From assembly GCA_014898415.1 (NCBI GenBank), contig RCTD01000016.1, positions 1,398,900-1,462,899 on the forward strand: DNA of 64,000 bases, in the 5' to 3' direction. The DNA comes from Stromatinia cepivora (taxonomy: Eukaryota > Ascomycota > Leotiomycetes > Helotiales > Sclerotiniaceae). Both the position numbers and the translations under genes were made by a program. Shown piece by piece: positions 1 through 11,022 of this stretch. Position 1 is the stretch's first letter. Every line of letters starts with the position of its first letter. The notes under the pieces are model-generated. The model had not been told where the DNA came from. It made no database searches and saw nothing but the letters and a program-made list of their open reading frames with translations.

Positions 1-162
1 GGCATTTTTGGTCGTATAGTTGCTTTGTGGATGACTTCCGAAATGATGGTGGATGATTCGTTTCTCCATCCCGTTGTGGAGATTCTTGGTTATGCTTTAG
101 AGTATGTATCAAAGTTGCAGCGGAGAACGTTGCCTATGCTGTCGTCATGGTTGCGATACTAG
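1..162 (+). CDS. C-terminal end of an unidentified protein (partial, runs off left edge)
   Basis: Frame 1 is open from the first base to a TAG at 160-162, giving 53 residues that include FGRIVALWMTSEMM and end in LSSWLRY. The composition is normal for fungal coding sequence, and the frame ends where the DNA turns AT-richer, as at a 3' gene end. I do not recognise the family. Because the start lies outside the window, this could also be a chance open frame of 162 bp. No intron is needed to keep it open. Confidence 0.4.
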   Translation, partial: GIFGRIVALWMTSEMMVDDSFLHPVVEILGYALEYVSKLQRRTLPMLSSWLRY

Positions 163-422
163 ATACAACAGGTGATTTAGACGACTACTTTACTTGAAGT
201 ACTTACTCCAGCCTTTCATATTTCGAGAGTAAGGCTTACTTAAAAGAATTGAGAGTGGATAAACGAGAGAAACTTTGTATATGCATCATACGCATCATTT
301 CATGATATATTGGTCTATATTCTCGCAATAAAATGAACTATTCCCTTTTAATCTAATATGTGGCCGTGGTCCGATATAAAATTCTGTCCTTCATAAATTC
401 ATCATCAACTATAATTCATAAT

Positions 423-2041
423 TCAATCATCCCTCGTATATGTAGACCACTGTCTCCACTTCTCTCCATATCTCATAACCAATAATGGCACAGGTGCCAC
501 CACCAGACATACTCCCGAAATGATCATAAATCCCCATCCATATCCAAGCTCATCAGTCAATGGTCCAACGACCAATGGTAAAAACGTACTCGTCAAACAC
601 CTCGTAATGAGTACGGCCGTCAAAGCACTTGCCGAATAGAGTCCAAACGCATCTACCACATAAGCCATAAGCGGAACCATGCCCGTTAAAATAGCAAAAC
701 CTTGGAGGCCGACCAAAAAAAGAAGCAAGGCAACTGGCCATTCATTTGCGGCAGTCCATCCAAAAAGAACGATGGAGATTGGAAGGATAAAAGCACTGAT
801 TACAGTGAGAGGCATTCGGTACTCTGGATTTGATTTATTGTTGTTTTTAGTCCGGAAATAGATATAGATTCGGTCTATAAGCACATTGCAAACAAAGACG
901 GCAATAGCTGATCCGACACCTATTTGTGTTAGTCAGATATATGGATTAGAAGTAATTTGATCAAATACTTACTAAAAGCGAAGAAAGAAGAACCAATTGT
1001 CGCCGGAGGAAACCCATAGACATTCTTTAGGACCTCGGGTAAGGTTGTCGACATAATGTAATAGAATGTAAACATAATTGCGCCATAGAACGACAAAATT
1101 TGCAGCACGAAAGATCCTCCAAATACAGCTGCAGGCCTTTTGATAGCCTTCCATATCGCAACCGCCGTATGTTCACACTCTTCCTCTACTACAGCTTTAA
1201 GTGCAAGATCGTCATTATCCTTTTGTAACCTTGTAATTCTTCGCTGCAAGATACGGGTCTTGTACGTCTCCCGGAGTAGGAAAACAAAACTAAGCTCACA
1301 AACTCCAGCCATACCAGCCGCAAACCAAAGAACATTTCTCCACCCAATCGATTGAGCAATTGCTCCTGTGATAGCAGGTCCAATAGCACCACCTAAAAGT
1401 GGTGCAAGCATCAGTGTTGCCATTGCTGAACCTCTTTGGTCAGGTGGTAACATATCGCCAATGATGGCCGGATTGAGGACATTAGACGCAACAGCGCAAC
1501 CAGTCATGAATCTTGACAAAATGAACAGATGAGATGTTTGACTACTGGCTGCAACGACTGTCCAGATGATAAAAAGAACATTTGCAACGTTAAAAACGGC
1601 CGCTCGACCATAGACTTCGGAAAGTGGGGCAATGAGTAAAGGACCAGCTGCTTCTCCGAGTTCCCAAATGGTAACAAGAAGGACGGATGCGGATTTGGAT
1701 TCTCGGCTCTCGAGATCAAGGATGATTTGTCTGGCGATAGGAACTACACCGATGCAGGTGAATGTACTGATGAAGAGTTAGAGATTGGATTCTTGGTTGA
1801 ACGTGGGGGTTGGATGAAATGCATACACTGTGAATGCCATGAATGCTAAAAGTAAAGTTACTCCATTGTGATAAGCTTTTGGCCATTCTAATGGATTTTC
1901 CGGATCTCCACCGGGATTGAAATCAATTCTATGATCAAAAGAATCATCATTTGGAATGTTCACATCGGGAATATATGGATATTGCCCGGCTGCGGTTGTA
2001 GGCGGCGGTACCGGTGCAAGGAGTGGCCGGGTCTCGTCCAT
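423..2041 (-). CDS. DHA1-type MFS multidrug transporter, three exons, intact
   Basis: Exons are 2041-1827, 1766-973 and 919-423, totalling 1506 nt and 501 residues. Intron 1 (1826-1767, 60 bp) runs GTATGC to CAG with a CTAAC branch site. Intron 2 (972-920, 53 bp) runs GTAAGT to TAG with CTAAC. Splicing restores ..AFTVTFTCIGVVPIAR.. and ..SFFAFSVGSAIAVFV... The protein has a hydrophilic N-terminus (about residues 1-58) with the PENPLEWPK motif common in fungal DHA1 transporters. About twelve hydrophobic segments follow, with WELGEAAGPLLIAPL and the motif-A-like LSEVYGRAAVF near residues 120-130, then IGDMLPPDQRGSAM. A charged central loop (ITRLQKDNDD) separates the two halves. Family members are plasma-membrane proton antiporters exporting drugs, toxins or polyamines; the substrate here is unknown. 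A DNA transposon lies about 100 bp upstream. The apparent internal TAA at 1778-1780 lies in intron 1, so the gene is not broken. Confidence 0.9.
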
Positions 2042-2141
2042 CAGATGGTATATAATGTAGGTGAGTGAAGTAGACCAAAAATGGGTGGTGTATAGAAAAA
2101 TTGAGGTTACTAGAATTCTCCAGTTACTCCTTATATATATA
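2042..2141 (-). promoter_or_regulatory. Truncated upstream region of the MFS gene
   Basis: Only about 100 bp separate the ATG (2041) from the terminal inverted repeat of the neighbouring transposon. A TA-rich stretch (about 2131-2144) sits at the junction and could act as a TATA element. Any more distal native promoter has been displaced to beyond 4332. Promoter activity is inferred only from position. Confidence 0.4.
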
Positions 2142-4332
2142 TAACCGATTTCCCTACATCATGCACGACCCCACATCTTGCACGCACTTTTAATTTTATA
2201 AAATATCAATTACTATGGATGGATATAGCGATGATATACCTTCAGAGGCCTGTATAGAGCTTGCATTAGCTCAAATTAAAAAGGAAGAGTATTCTAAATA
2301 TACTCAAATAACAAATTTCTTCAAAATCAATCGTTCAATACTTTTTCGGCGTTATAAAGGCAAAACTACCTCCTGCAGTATTGTATATATTGAAACTCAT
2401 TAATCTTTTTCAAAAGAGCAAGAAGAAATTTTAATTGATCAAATTAATAAATTGATATAAAGATCTATACCCTTTACAAATTGTATAATCAAAAACCTTG
2501 TGGAAAAGATTATAAACCGTTTTTTAGGGAAGAACTGAACAGTAAATTTCGTGAAAAAATATAAAACATATCTTCAAAGTCGGTATCTCTGATATATTGA
2601 TAATTTATATATAAAAGCTGATAATGTTGTTGTATTTGAGTATTTTTATGATCTGGTTTGAATTATTTTGTATTGTTATTAAATTTTATTATTTAAAAAA
2701 ATTATATTAATATCTTTCTTTTTTTTATTTAGTTGATAAAAGTAATTATAAAATATAATATATTATCTAAGAATATATACAATTGGGATGAAAAGGGCTT
2801 TATAATTGGTTTAAGGAGGATTATAAAGAGGATAATGAATGTTAATGTATATGATTATAATAGAGCTACGAAAGTTAAATAGAATAGATCGAAAGAGTTT
2901 ATTATCCTTTTAGTATATATATATATCGATGGTATAGTTATTCCATCTATTCTAATTTATAAAAGGGAATCTGGAGATCTACAGGATACATGGGTTAATG
3001 AGATAAGAATAAAGGATCAGGTTTATTTCGGAGCTTCAAGCAATGGATGGTTGTCGAATACATTTGGCCTCATTTAGTTTAATAAAATCTTTCAATGCTA
3101 TACTTATTCAAAAACAAGGAAAGAATATCGTCTATTGATTATAGATAATCATTCTAATCATATAAATATAGAATTTATATCGAAATATAATGAATTGAAG
3201 ATCATTTTATTGATTCTCCCTTTCCATTCTATATATCGATTTCAACTTTTTGATATAAACTATTTTCTTCCTTTTTCGATGAATTATAATATAAAACTCA
3301 ATAATCTAATATACAAAAGCAAAAGTATTGTTGGAATATCGAAATATAATTTTTGGATGATATTTAAGATTGCTTAAATTCAATCTACTATTATTTATAA
3401 TATCCTGAAATCTTTCGAAAAAGCCGGTATTTATCTTATAAATAAGAACATTACTATTCGCAATATCGAACCAGAACAAGCTTTTATATCATTTATATCG
3501 ATACAATTCACAGGGAATAAAATAAAGACATCATATACGATTAAAACTTTTCGTTATCTCAAATTAGAGTTTCGCCTCAAACAGGATCCCGATATCATTC
3601 AGAAACTTTTTAAGATCGTATTTATATATACAATTAATATTAATATCCAATTATATAAAGCAAAAGATCTAGAAGAAGTTTTGAAGATCGAAAGAAAGAA
3701 AAGAATCTATTCTAAATATTTAAATCTAATAAGGGAAAAGGGCAGAAATGCTTTTTTATATTCCCCCTTACAAATCGAAAAAATTAGAATCTATCAATCG
3801 ATAAAAGTATTAGCTATTGAATAGAAAAAGGAAATTAAAAAACAAAAGAAAACCGAAAAGAAAATTGAAAAGGAATAAAAAAATAAAACGATTAAAAAGA
3901 AAATAGTATAAAGGAAAATCGATTATCAAATTATATATAATACCAAAGAGGGGGTAAAAAGAGCTTGAAAATCATTAATATCTTTTATTAAAAGAATACA
4001 AATAATTCAAAAACATTTTTCTATTATAGATTTAGTATCTCAAGAAACTATAAAAGATCATAACATTATAAAGATTGATAAATCAATAATGAAAGAAAAG
4101 AAAGGGGTATTACATTCAAAAGCTGGATGATATATCAAGGTTTCATCGAAATTGAAAATATAAAGGTTTTTTAATTCTATAAGATAATACTACATCTCTT
4201 TATTACTCAAAAAGAATTATAGCTTTATATTTTATAATTTATAATTAATATCGAATTTTGAAGTAATCGTAATAGGAATATAAGGGGTGTGCAAGATGTG
4301 GGGTCGTGCACGATGTAGGGAAATCGGTTATA
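2142..4332 (+). mobile_element. pogo/Fot1-like Tc1-mariner DNA transposon, RIP-degraded
   Basis: Terminal inverted repeats of about 43 bp bound the element. The left arm (about 2142-2184) begins TAACCGATTTCCCTACATC. The right arm (about 4288-4330) is its reverse complement with about two differences (for example CATG versus CGTG). TA dinucleotides flank both ends, as expected for TA-target insertion. Inside is one transposase reading direction (plus) with CENP-B-type helix-turn-helix and DDE_1 similarity. Length is about 2.2 kb. Stops occur where Gln or Trp codons are expected (TAA/TAG), the signature of C-to-T or G-to-A mutation. Confidence 0.85.
2215..3960 (+). pseudogene. Inactivated pogo/Fot1 transposase
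   Basis: The frame starts at ATG 2215 with an N-terminal helix-turn-helix region (EACIELALAQIKKEEYSKY.., 62 residues to a TAA). It continues past the stop with EQEEILIDQINKL. It resumes around 2780 with YNWDEKGFIIGL (first Asp of the DDE catalytic triad) and KRESGDLQDTWVNEI. LIIDNHSNHINIEFI (from 3135) carries the second Asp, and LILPFHSIYRFQLFDINYF carries the third, with HSTHRLQPLD expected in active relatives. A basic Lys/Glu-rich tail follows to about 3960. Several in-frame stops, including a TAA after IFKIA (3377), and likely frameshifts mean no active enzyme is encoded. A short intron around 2650-2730 is possible. Confidence 0.8.
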
Positions 4333-5346
4333 TCTACATGTCGATATCAATTATGAATTTACTCGGCTATATTTATAATCTACTAAACTACATGTCGTCC
4401 CACAAAGCCAAGGCCATTAGGGCGTAATGACAGCGAATAGCCATTAGCAATCATCAAGTCTGTGAGCCAAAAGTGGTGAGTCAAGCCACTTTCTTCTCCA
4501 GCCACAACCTAATAAAAACTTCCAGTACGGACTGAACTATAAAATAACCATATCAATATCATATCCACGAATCATTTTGATCACAATTCTACCCCCGTCG
4601 ACACTCCCTGATTTGCTGAGATGTTGTGACTGATTTTGGAACAAAAGATGTATCTACATCCACTTTCCTAGTCGACTTTGGAAGCACAGTACCGGGCTTC
4701 CTCTTTAGCCTTGATATAGCATCTAGACACTTCTTTGTTACCAATGGTGGTAGCGACAGGCTTTATCATCTCACAATACACAACAGGTTGCCAGCCAGAT
4801 GTCAATGCGTTGCGGGGTATTGTGCAGGATCGCAAGAGTGCACAGCAGTGTTACTGGTGTATACTCGCTGGTGGCAGGTATTCAGGGTTTATGCAAATAG
4901 ATTAAGGGATACGTTGAGAGATGTCTTCTCTACATTTCTCATTTTGTTCTACTGCTCATGATCAAGAGTCCCCCCCCTTGCAGGAGTGAGCGTGTGTTGG
5001 GGTTATGGAGTTTCCAATGTGGGTCTAAGTGGACCGGCCATATGAGTGGAGTCAAAAATACTGCGGATAGTATCAATGATGACAGTGTTAATGATGGGAA
5101 AGTTTCTTTGAAGAGGATCTATATACATAAAAGAGTCATATTATTGAATTGGCTCTATATATAAATAACAGGAGCGAAATTAAAGAAATAAAAGTATGTG
5201 GTAGTAGATCAACACTCCATTCAATTGAACTAATAGCGGGCAAAATTATTATCTATGAAGGTAAATGCTACTTGACGAGCAAGCATGAAAATCCGAAATT
5301 TATGTCAAAAGAAGAGAATGAATAAACGCAAAACGCAAAAAGAAAT
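4333..5346. other. Unassigned intergenic sequence
   Basis: About 1 kb of moderate base composition. Two short open frames (4626-4961, 111 codons; 4958-5164, 68 codons) show no recognisable domain and no supporting splice sites, so I do not call genes. A run of seven C lies near 4970. Confidence 0.5.
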
Positions 5347-5419
5347 CGCCTCGGGAGGGTCTCGAACCCTCAACCTTGGGCTTAAAAGGCCCACGCGCTA
5401 ACCATTGTGCCACCGAGGC
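5347..5419 (-). tRNA. tRNA-Lys (anticodon UUU)
   Basis: Read on the minus strand, the 73-nt cloverleaf has acceptor GCCTCGG paired perfectly with CCGAGGC and discriminator G. The anticodon stem TGGGC/GCCCA closes loop CTTTTAA (anticodon TTT). The T stem GAGGG/CCCTC closes loop TTCGAGA. There is no intron. A T-rich polymerase III terminator (TTTCTTTTT on the minus strand) follows directly. It should be functional. Confidence 0.95.
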
Positions 5420-6796
5420 AGATCATGTGACGTTCTGATTTGTCTTGTGAGGATCGCTTTAAGTAAAACTATATTGGGAACACAACAGTACGAGCAATAT
5501 TTTTCTTACCACCATCATCCAAGGAGATGATTTTGATGGCTGGAGTTGCAATTGATGATTTGAAGATCACCGGGTAAATAGACATTGCTGTTATTTCCTC
5601 GATGCCTTGTCAATAACTCATCATTTTCATCGTCATGAGAACATATTTATATGAGGCGGCATGGGTATATTGTGCGATGGGGAAAGCAACACTGCTTCCC
5701 GTGAACTCAAACCGCTTGAGATAAATTTCTGAAACACCCATAGGATGAGAATGTGACTTCTTATTTTGTCCATATTTTATTTTGCTGCTATCAATGTTCT
5801 ATAGCAATGCTGTCATTTCAACGGCTAGACTATTCATTGTATACTATGTGTATGAATTTTGCTCAAGCAGCTCTTAACTCAACGTGATTTCCTGGCTAGA
5901 TACCGAGTATGTTGTATACTGAAAAGTAGCATATATATCTTTTCTTGTATTATCTGATAGTATGTAAAGATATGATAGAATTCTTGTATTCTTTATGAAA
6001 GGGTTTTTTTCTCTCGATTAGTCTTAATTCACTGACATTTTGTAGATTTTGTAGATATCTCGACAATTCCGTGATCAACAGATATGCAATTAAACATCAT
6101 TAGCGCCATCCATATATAAAATATCTTCATTTTAGTTGAGCAAAGGATCTTCGATCTTCAAAACTGCGCTTCCAATAACTACCGGAGGCCCTGAGTGGAG
6201 TGCGAAAAGGATGCATATGGGATGAACACTCGAGTTTATTCGTTGTTCAAAATTGATGCCGGTATTCAAGCTCAATCAATTCTTGAATTCATCCTGAAGA
6301 TTTTGGTTCATCTCAGGGTCGTTACCTGATTGACTGCTCCAATCTATCTGATTTTTAAGTTTGAATTCACCTGAGCATTGGGTTTATGTCAATATCTAGA
6401 ATAATATCTGTCCCTTACAATATAGAGGATGAACAATTCTCGACTCCCCCAACGTATGGACATTCTTGCCTTTTCAAGGCTATCGGAATATCTTCTTAAC
6501 TGAGTAAGCTTTGGAAGGTAAAAAAAAGGTCAATATTTCGATAGCTAATGAAAATCATCCCGGGATAATTGATATCATGATTTGGAGAAAACAAAAACAA
6601 GAGGGGACATTAATGGTTATGGAAATGGAATGAGAGAAAATTGGCACGTCAAAAAACCCTGGCGGCTAGGCAGAAGCCCCAATGTGAAATCGAAATCGAA
6701 ATTGAATTATTTGATGTTTGAGGTCATCTCATTCCTTAGTCAAATTTCATAGAGTAGCCTAACTAAAAAGCCAGGGAGAAGGCTATTCTCATTCTA
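5420..6796. other. Unassigned intergenic sequence
   Basis: No open frame with family resemblance, no RNA fold and no repeat match elsewhere in the window was found in this 1.4 kb. Confidence 0.5.
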
Positions 6797-6822
6797 GGCA
6801 CCTATGAATGAGCATAGGTGCC
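6797..6822. repeat. Perfect 10-bp inverted repeat (hairpin)
   Basis: GGCACCTATG and CATAGGTGCC are exact reverse complements separated by AATGAG. No T-run follows and no gene is adjacent, so a terminator role is not supported. Confidence 0.6.
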
Positions 6823-6987
6823 ACTCAAACGTATAGATCGATGTAAACATATCTATCCCTAGTAATTCTCAATCACAGGGCTCCTACACATTCGATGTTT
6901 GACTGCATGTCAACAATGACTCCATGAAGGAGTCCACGGACAAGTGGCCTGTGATTTACAATGAGTATTATAGATTGGAGAGGAAAA

Positions 6988-7075
6988 AGGAGAGGAGGTG
7001 GTCTCGAACCCTGAAAATCAAGTTGGGATTACTTCCAATAGCGGCGGCCTATGCGAGCTAAACATCTACTCGCTT
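6988..7075 (-). other. Degenerate tRNA-like sequence with A- and B-box motifs
   Basis: On the minus strand TTAGCTCGCATAGG resembles a polymerase III A box and GGGTTCGAGACC a B box, spaced as in a tRNA gene. TTGGAAGTAATCCCAA between them could form an anticodon-like hairpin. The T stem pairs only at two or three positions and no convincing acceptor stem forms. A tRNA relic or SINE head is the best reading; a functional tRNA is unlikely. Confidence 0.3.
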
Positions 7076-7548
7076 CTTTCATAGGTTACTTATAACTTTG
7101 GTGAAGGGAAGAGAGTGACATGCCACTTTCGGACTGCTTTTTTTTTCATGATAGAGAGCATTCCTACGAAAAGAAGGGACACGCATAGCCGGGATTCCTC
7201 AAGGTCTTTCATGGTACCAGCTTTAGGTCTGCCCACCTGATTCAATGATATACAGTGGCAAACATTAGAAAGGTAATATTTTATTGGTTCTAATCCTGTA
7301 TTATTAAGGGCTTCAATAGCTATTCAATAATCCCAAAACAATGTTATTCTGACCTTTCTTTACATTTGTCAAGACTTTCCGCTGTGACAAAATAATAGGG
7401 GAACATGCTTGTTGGGTGCGCGGACCTACGGACCATATAGCTGGTTCATTTGACCAAATGTGGTTGTCTCTTTGTTTCAATGTGAAGAATGTAAGGGAGA
7501 AGTGCTGCATGTATAGTATGTATGCTTCACCATAATTTGACCTGTCTG

Positions 7549-7650
7549 CTACCTCAAATCGAACTTTTCAACAAAGAGACGGAGTCCATTTATCAACGTG
7601 TCCAAAAATCTATCAACAGACGCTCAATGATCAATGAGCCTGCCTTACAC
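7549..7650 (+). repeat. Dispersed ~100-bp repeat, uninterrupted copy
   Basis: The segment from CTACCTCAAATCGAAC through CTGCCTTACAC is a diverged copy of the sequence that flanks the second gypsy element (33048-33075 joined to 42460-42523). Shared blocks include CTCAAATCGAACTTT, ACAAAGAGAC, CATTTATCAAC, CAAAAATCTATCAACAGA and AATGAG with CTGCCT. Here it is uninterrupted, so it represents the related empty site. Its parent family is unknown. Confidence 0.7.
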
Positions 7651-8020
7651 GAAACATGAATACCGATTCTTTTGTATCGTTATCGTGTGGCAAGGTTTGG
7701 ATAAGCGTTAATTTCATAAGTAAGGTAGGGTATTGGATGCGGTAAGCTACTGTGGCTTGGTTACTGAAGGCACCATCACGAGAAGATCTCAGGGTCACAC
7801 TGAGCAGATCCTTAATTCGGGCAGGCAAATGACTGAATTGAAAGGAAAGATAACTAATAACTAATTAATGGAGAGCCAGCTTGCACGTAATGTGGATTTG
7901 GTCATAAGTAGATTGGTGGTTGTGCTTTTTGAAAGGAAAAACAACTTTTCATTCCGAGTAGGAGTCCTGAAAATCAACATGAAAAAAGATCCTCCTCCTC
8001 ATCCACTAATCCACTACGGA
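7651..8020. other. Unassigned intergenic, downstream of the lectin gene
   Basis: This is probably the 3' untranslated and intergenic region of the minus-strand lectin gene. Nothing else is recognisable. Confidence 0.4.
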
Positions 8021-9214
8021 TCATGCAGGGATAACAGTAGCACCATACTTCCATTTCCCGTTGGAATACACCATCGTGCCCACATCATTCTCAGGTTGCT
8101 TCTTCCTGTAGAACAAGGTAATCTCATTCCTTTCTGATGTACAGCCCAACTTCGAGCCTGAGAAGAAGTCGGTCACATCGTCCTGTTTCTTACCATCCTT
8201 ATAGTGCATGATCTTGTGCTTGTTGTTTTTGTCAAATCCAGCAAAGAATAGATGGACGCATCCGTCCTTGGTCATGGTGCAGGCAAGTGGTGTTGGGTTT
8301 TGATATGGGGGCTGAACCTCCTCTTTCTTGACGTAGACGCCTTGATCTGTAGAACAATTAGCTTAGAAATCATTGTCACATTGGCACGGGAACATTGCTT
8401 ACCATGCCAGTCACCATCTTTATACTCATATAGACAGATGCTGCCGTCACGATGCTGGAAAAATACCTGAACAGAAGGTAAGTGAGTGAATTTAGGAATA
8501 GATATAAATATAGGGAAAAATTGATGACCCACTTTGATGTTCTTGTTCGAGATCTCGCAGGCTAGAGAGGTTCCCTGAAGCGCCTCGTCCTGTTTCTCAT
8601 GAAGAATTCTCTGGAAATACCAATCCTTCCCTTCTGAACGTCGAATTTCAGCAATGCCAACTTCGCCATTTTGTTCTCTTTGATTGGATTTAGTCAACTC
8701 ACAAAACCAAGATATAGATTATGACTCACTGTGTAAAGTAAACCCACTGCGATCCATTCACATTCCAGCTGCTATTTTCATTGAATGCTCCACCTGTTAA
8801 TCTTGAGATTAGATCTGGGCGTTTCTTGATATCATCAGGAACCTTGACATCCGTCCAAATTGGTGTTTTCCCCTCTAAATGCTTGACTTTCTCCATCAAT
8901 TGTCTATCCTTGTTCATATAAAGAACGTGAATCTGCAATTTGTCAGCCAATATAGGAATGAACATCGAAAACCCAAAACGTACTGTGGGTCCCTTCTGGA
9001 AGCCTGGGTCTTTGTCTACATAGTAGCATATCATCGGAGAGCCGCTGATCTGTGCATCTTGAGCGATGATGGAATCTTGAAAAACCCAAATGCTACCACC
9101 ATCTGGAGATCGCGCTTCACGGATTACGTTTGTAGGGTAGGGTTCCTGGAACATGAGATGCAAAATATCATCAGGGGCAGAAGTGCAAGCAAGCTCTGTG
9201 GTTTCAAGAGACAT
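8021..9214 (-). CDS. Fungal fucose-specific lectin-like protein, four exons, intact
   Basis: Exons are 9214-8730, 8677-8533, 8466-8403 and 8346-8021, totalling 1020 nt and 339 residues. Introns are 8729-8678 (GTGAGT..AAG), 8532-8467 (GTGGGT..CAG, frame-neutral, so it could be retained) and 8402-8347 (GTAAGC..CAG). The product shows the degenerate blade repeats of the Aleuria aurantia lectin-type six-bladed propeller. Each blade has an aromatic strand plus a DG turn: SPDGGSIWVFQDS, QWVYFTQENGEVGIAEIR, VFFQHRDGSICLYEYKDGDW, DGCVHLFFAGFDKNNKHKIM and TMVYSNGKWKYGATVIPA. Family members are about 310-340 residues and bind fucosylated glycans. No clear signal peptide is visible, which fits the cytosolic or unconventionally secreted members. 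Which blades keep binding Arg/Glu residues cannot be judged by eye. No operon-like partner is nearby. Confidence 0.8.
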
Positions 9215-9612
9215 TGTAGCGTTATTGATGGAATCAACTCAGGTTAAATTGATATGAAAATGAATAAAGATAGATATCGAAGCTTTGTTCATTCTTTCAC
9301 AGAAATCCAAAGGGTATATATAGAGGATTTTGAATTGTCCAATGTTGAAGGTCTGCACCTTTCAGCCCGAGAGATGAGGGGAAATGTCTTGGCCTTTCAG
9401 CCGTACCATGGATTACAATTCATTCTTCTGTTTTCCTACATCATTTAATAAAGGTAACTACTTGCTCATTCTTAATATTGCAACTCATACTTCTCCTACT
9501 ACAAGATCTAAACCCCATATTCTCCTCATCTTTCCCTCATTTTCTCTTTGGCTTAACCTGATCATACGATACTACAGACAATCAAATTTGCTCTCACAAT
9601 CACGATATTACT

Positions 9613-9942
9613 TGTGGATGCTTTGGGAATGCTGGCTTCTTCATGCAACCAGGTTTGAATCAACACTATGAACAAGCCGAGAAGGCTCATAAGATCGTAT
9701 TCAAATGAGGGGCAAATGCATACACGAAGATGTTGAATGGTTTCCCTTCATCTCTCGGGCTGGTTCCAAAAGTTCGGTTGCCAATGGAATGTCCGCTTTT
9801 TATTGATGGTGATATTCAACTGCAGGATGATATTGAAATTACAGAAGTGAGGTCTTTAAAAGTCTCCCATTACTATGTTCAACCTTTACATTTTCTTGCC
9901 CCGCATTATTATAGCAAACTCAAGGCTTTTGCCCAACCTTAG
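9613..9942 (+). pseudogene. Unidentified gene fragment with one in-frame stop
   Basis: One frame reads FGNAGFFMQPGLNQHYEQAE..KIVFK, then TGA at 9706-9708. It then continues GANAYTKMLNGFPSSLGLVP..HYYSKLKAFAQP to a TAG at 9940-9942. Residue composition on both sides of the TGA looks protein-like and the frame is unchanged, suggesting a nonsense-disrupted exon of a lost gene. I do not recognise the family, and a chance frame is possible. Confidence 0.3.
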
Positions 9943-10813
9943 AAAAATGCTGCAATACCCTGATATATAAAGTAATGGAGATAATTCGGTCCCATTTATA
10001 TAAAAGTTTTATAGAATTTTGTTCCCATCTCGAAGACAAACATTGACACACGGATTTGGCAAGGCTTGAGTCTGCCATTGTCGAAAAACGTTAAAACCAC
10101 TAGTAATAAGAACGACGAAACAATAATCAATTGGTAGAGATGCAGATTGTCATGGTGTACAATCGAGGAGTGAGCTGACATCCACCGATGAAAGCCTCCT
10201 CTCGTGTATGTCGTGATACTAACTGATACCACTATGACTCGTATCATTGAGGAGAAATTGTCGTCATCAAAAGTTCTTCAATGCTAAAACGTTGGAGGCT
10301 TGACACACAGGAACTAGATATCGAGGCTTGGACATTTTAATGGTTGACTGCAACTTTAAATCTCCTCTTATCATATGTAATAAATGTACAGATATAACCT
10401 GCCGATATCATAATGAATGATTCAAATCACTTGAGATTTGTAAATCAATTATCATTATGTAATAGAATTGAAGTATCAAATCAAACAATTCGAAAGAACG
10501 GGAAAGAACGGCTCATAAATATTCACATGGTAAAGATTGTTTACACAACATTGAATTGGTGAAAGAGGGGAAAACGAAAGTACACTCCCGATTGGTGATT
10601 GGTGATTGGTAATGTAAGATACCTTTACTCACTTTGGACCACACTGGACCGGCACACCGCAGACGCACATTTGAATTATTTAGTGGTATTAATTCGAAAT
10701 CAAGAGGTCTTTATCTTGTTTCGATAGAATCTATATATTTTTCTTTGGTGGGCGAACATCTTAGATCTAATCCTCTTTTATATTACAAAAACACTTATAC
10801 TCATATATATAAC
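9943..10813. other. Unassigned intergenic, transition to AT-rich DNA
   Basis: No gene is supported. A short triplicated ATTGGTG motif lies near 10590-10612. Base composition falls steeply after about 10780. Confidence 0.4.
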
Positions 10814-11022
10814 TAGCTTCCAAAACATGATTTTTTTGTATTTCGTTAAACTCCTAAATGATTAAAATCTTAAAATTCAATCGATGACGAAATCAAATCG
10901 AATTTAAATGAATTCTTTATAATATAATTACTAATCAATTCTATTATATTCAATATAAATCTTAATGAATTTTGAAATATAATTATTGATATAATTTTTT
11001 GAAATACAAAAACTAGAAGCTA
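10814..11022. repeat. Possible small inverted-repeat element (MITE-like)
   Basis: TAGCTTC followed within 20 bp by TTTTTGTATTTC (10814-10844) recurs inverted as GAAATACAAAAACTAGAAGCTA (11001-11022; arm of 22 bp). The left arm has about nine extra bases between the two matching blocks. The interior is AT-rich and noncoding. In sequence this AT-rich the support is modest. Confidence 0.3.

Noticed and set aside
1778..1780. In-frame TAA in the MFS gene, suggesting a pseudogene
   Set aside because: It lies in a 60-bp GTATGC..CAG intron with a CTAAC branch site. Splicing gives an uninterrupted, family-like TVTFTCIGVVPIA.
4626..5164. Two adjacent open frames of 111 and 68 codons
   Set aside because: No recognisable domain, no splice sites linking them and no codon signal strong enough to call a gene.
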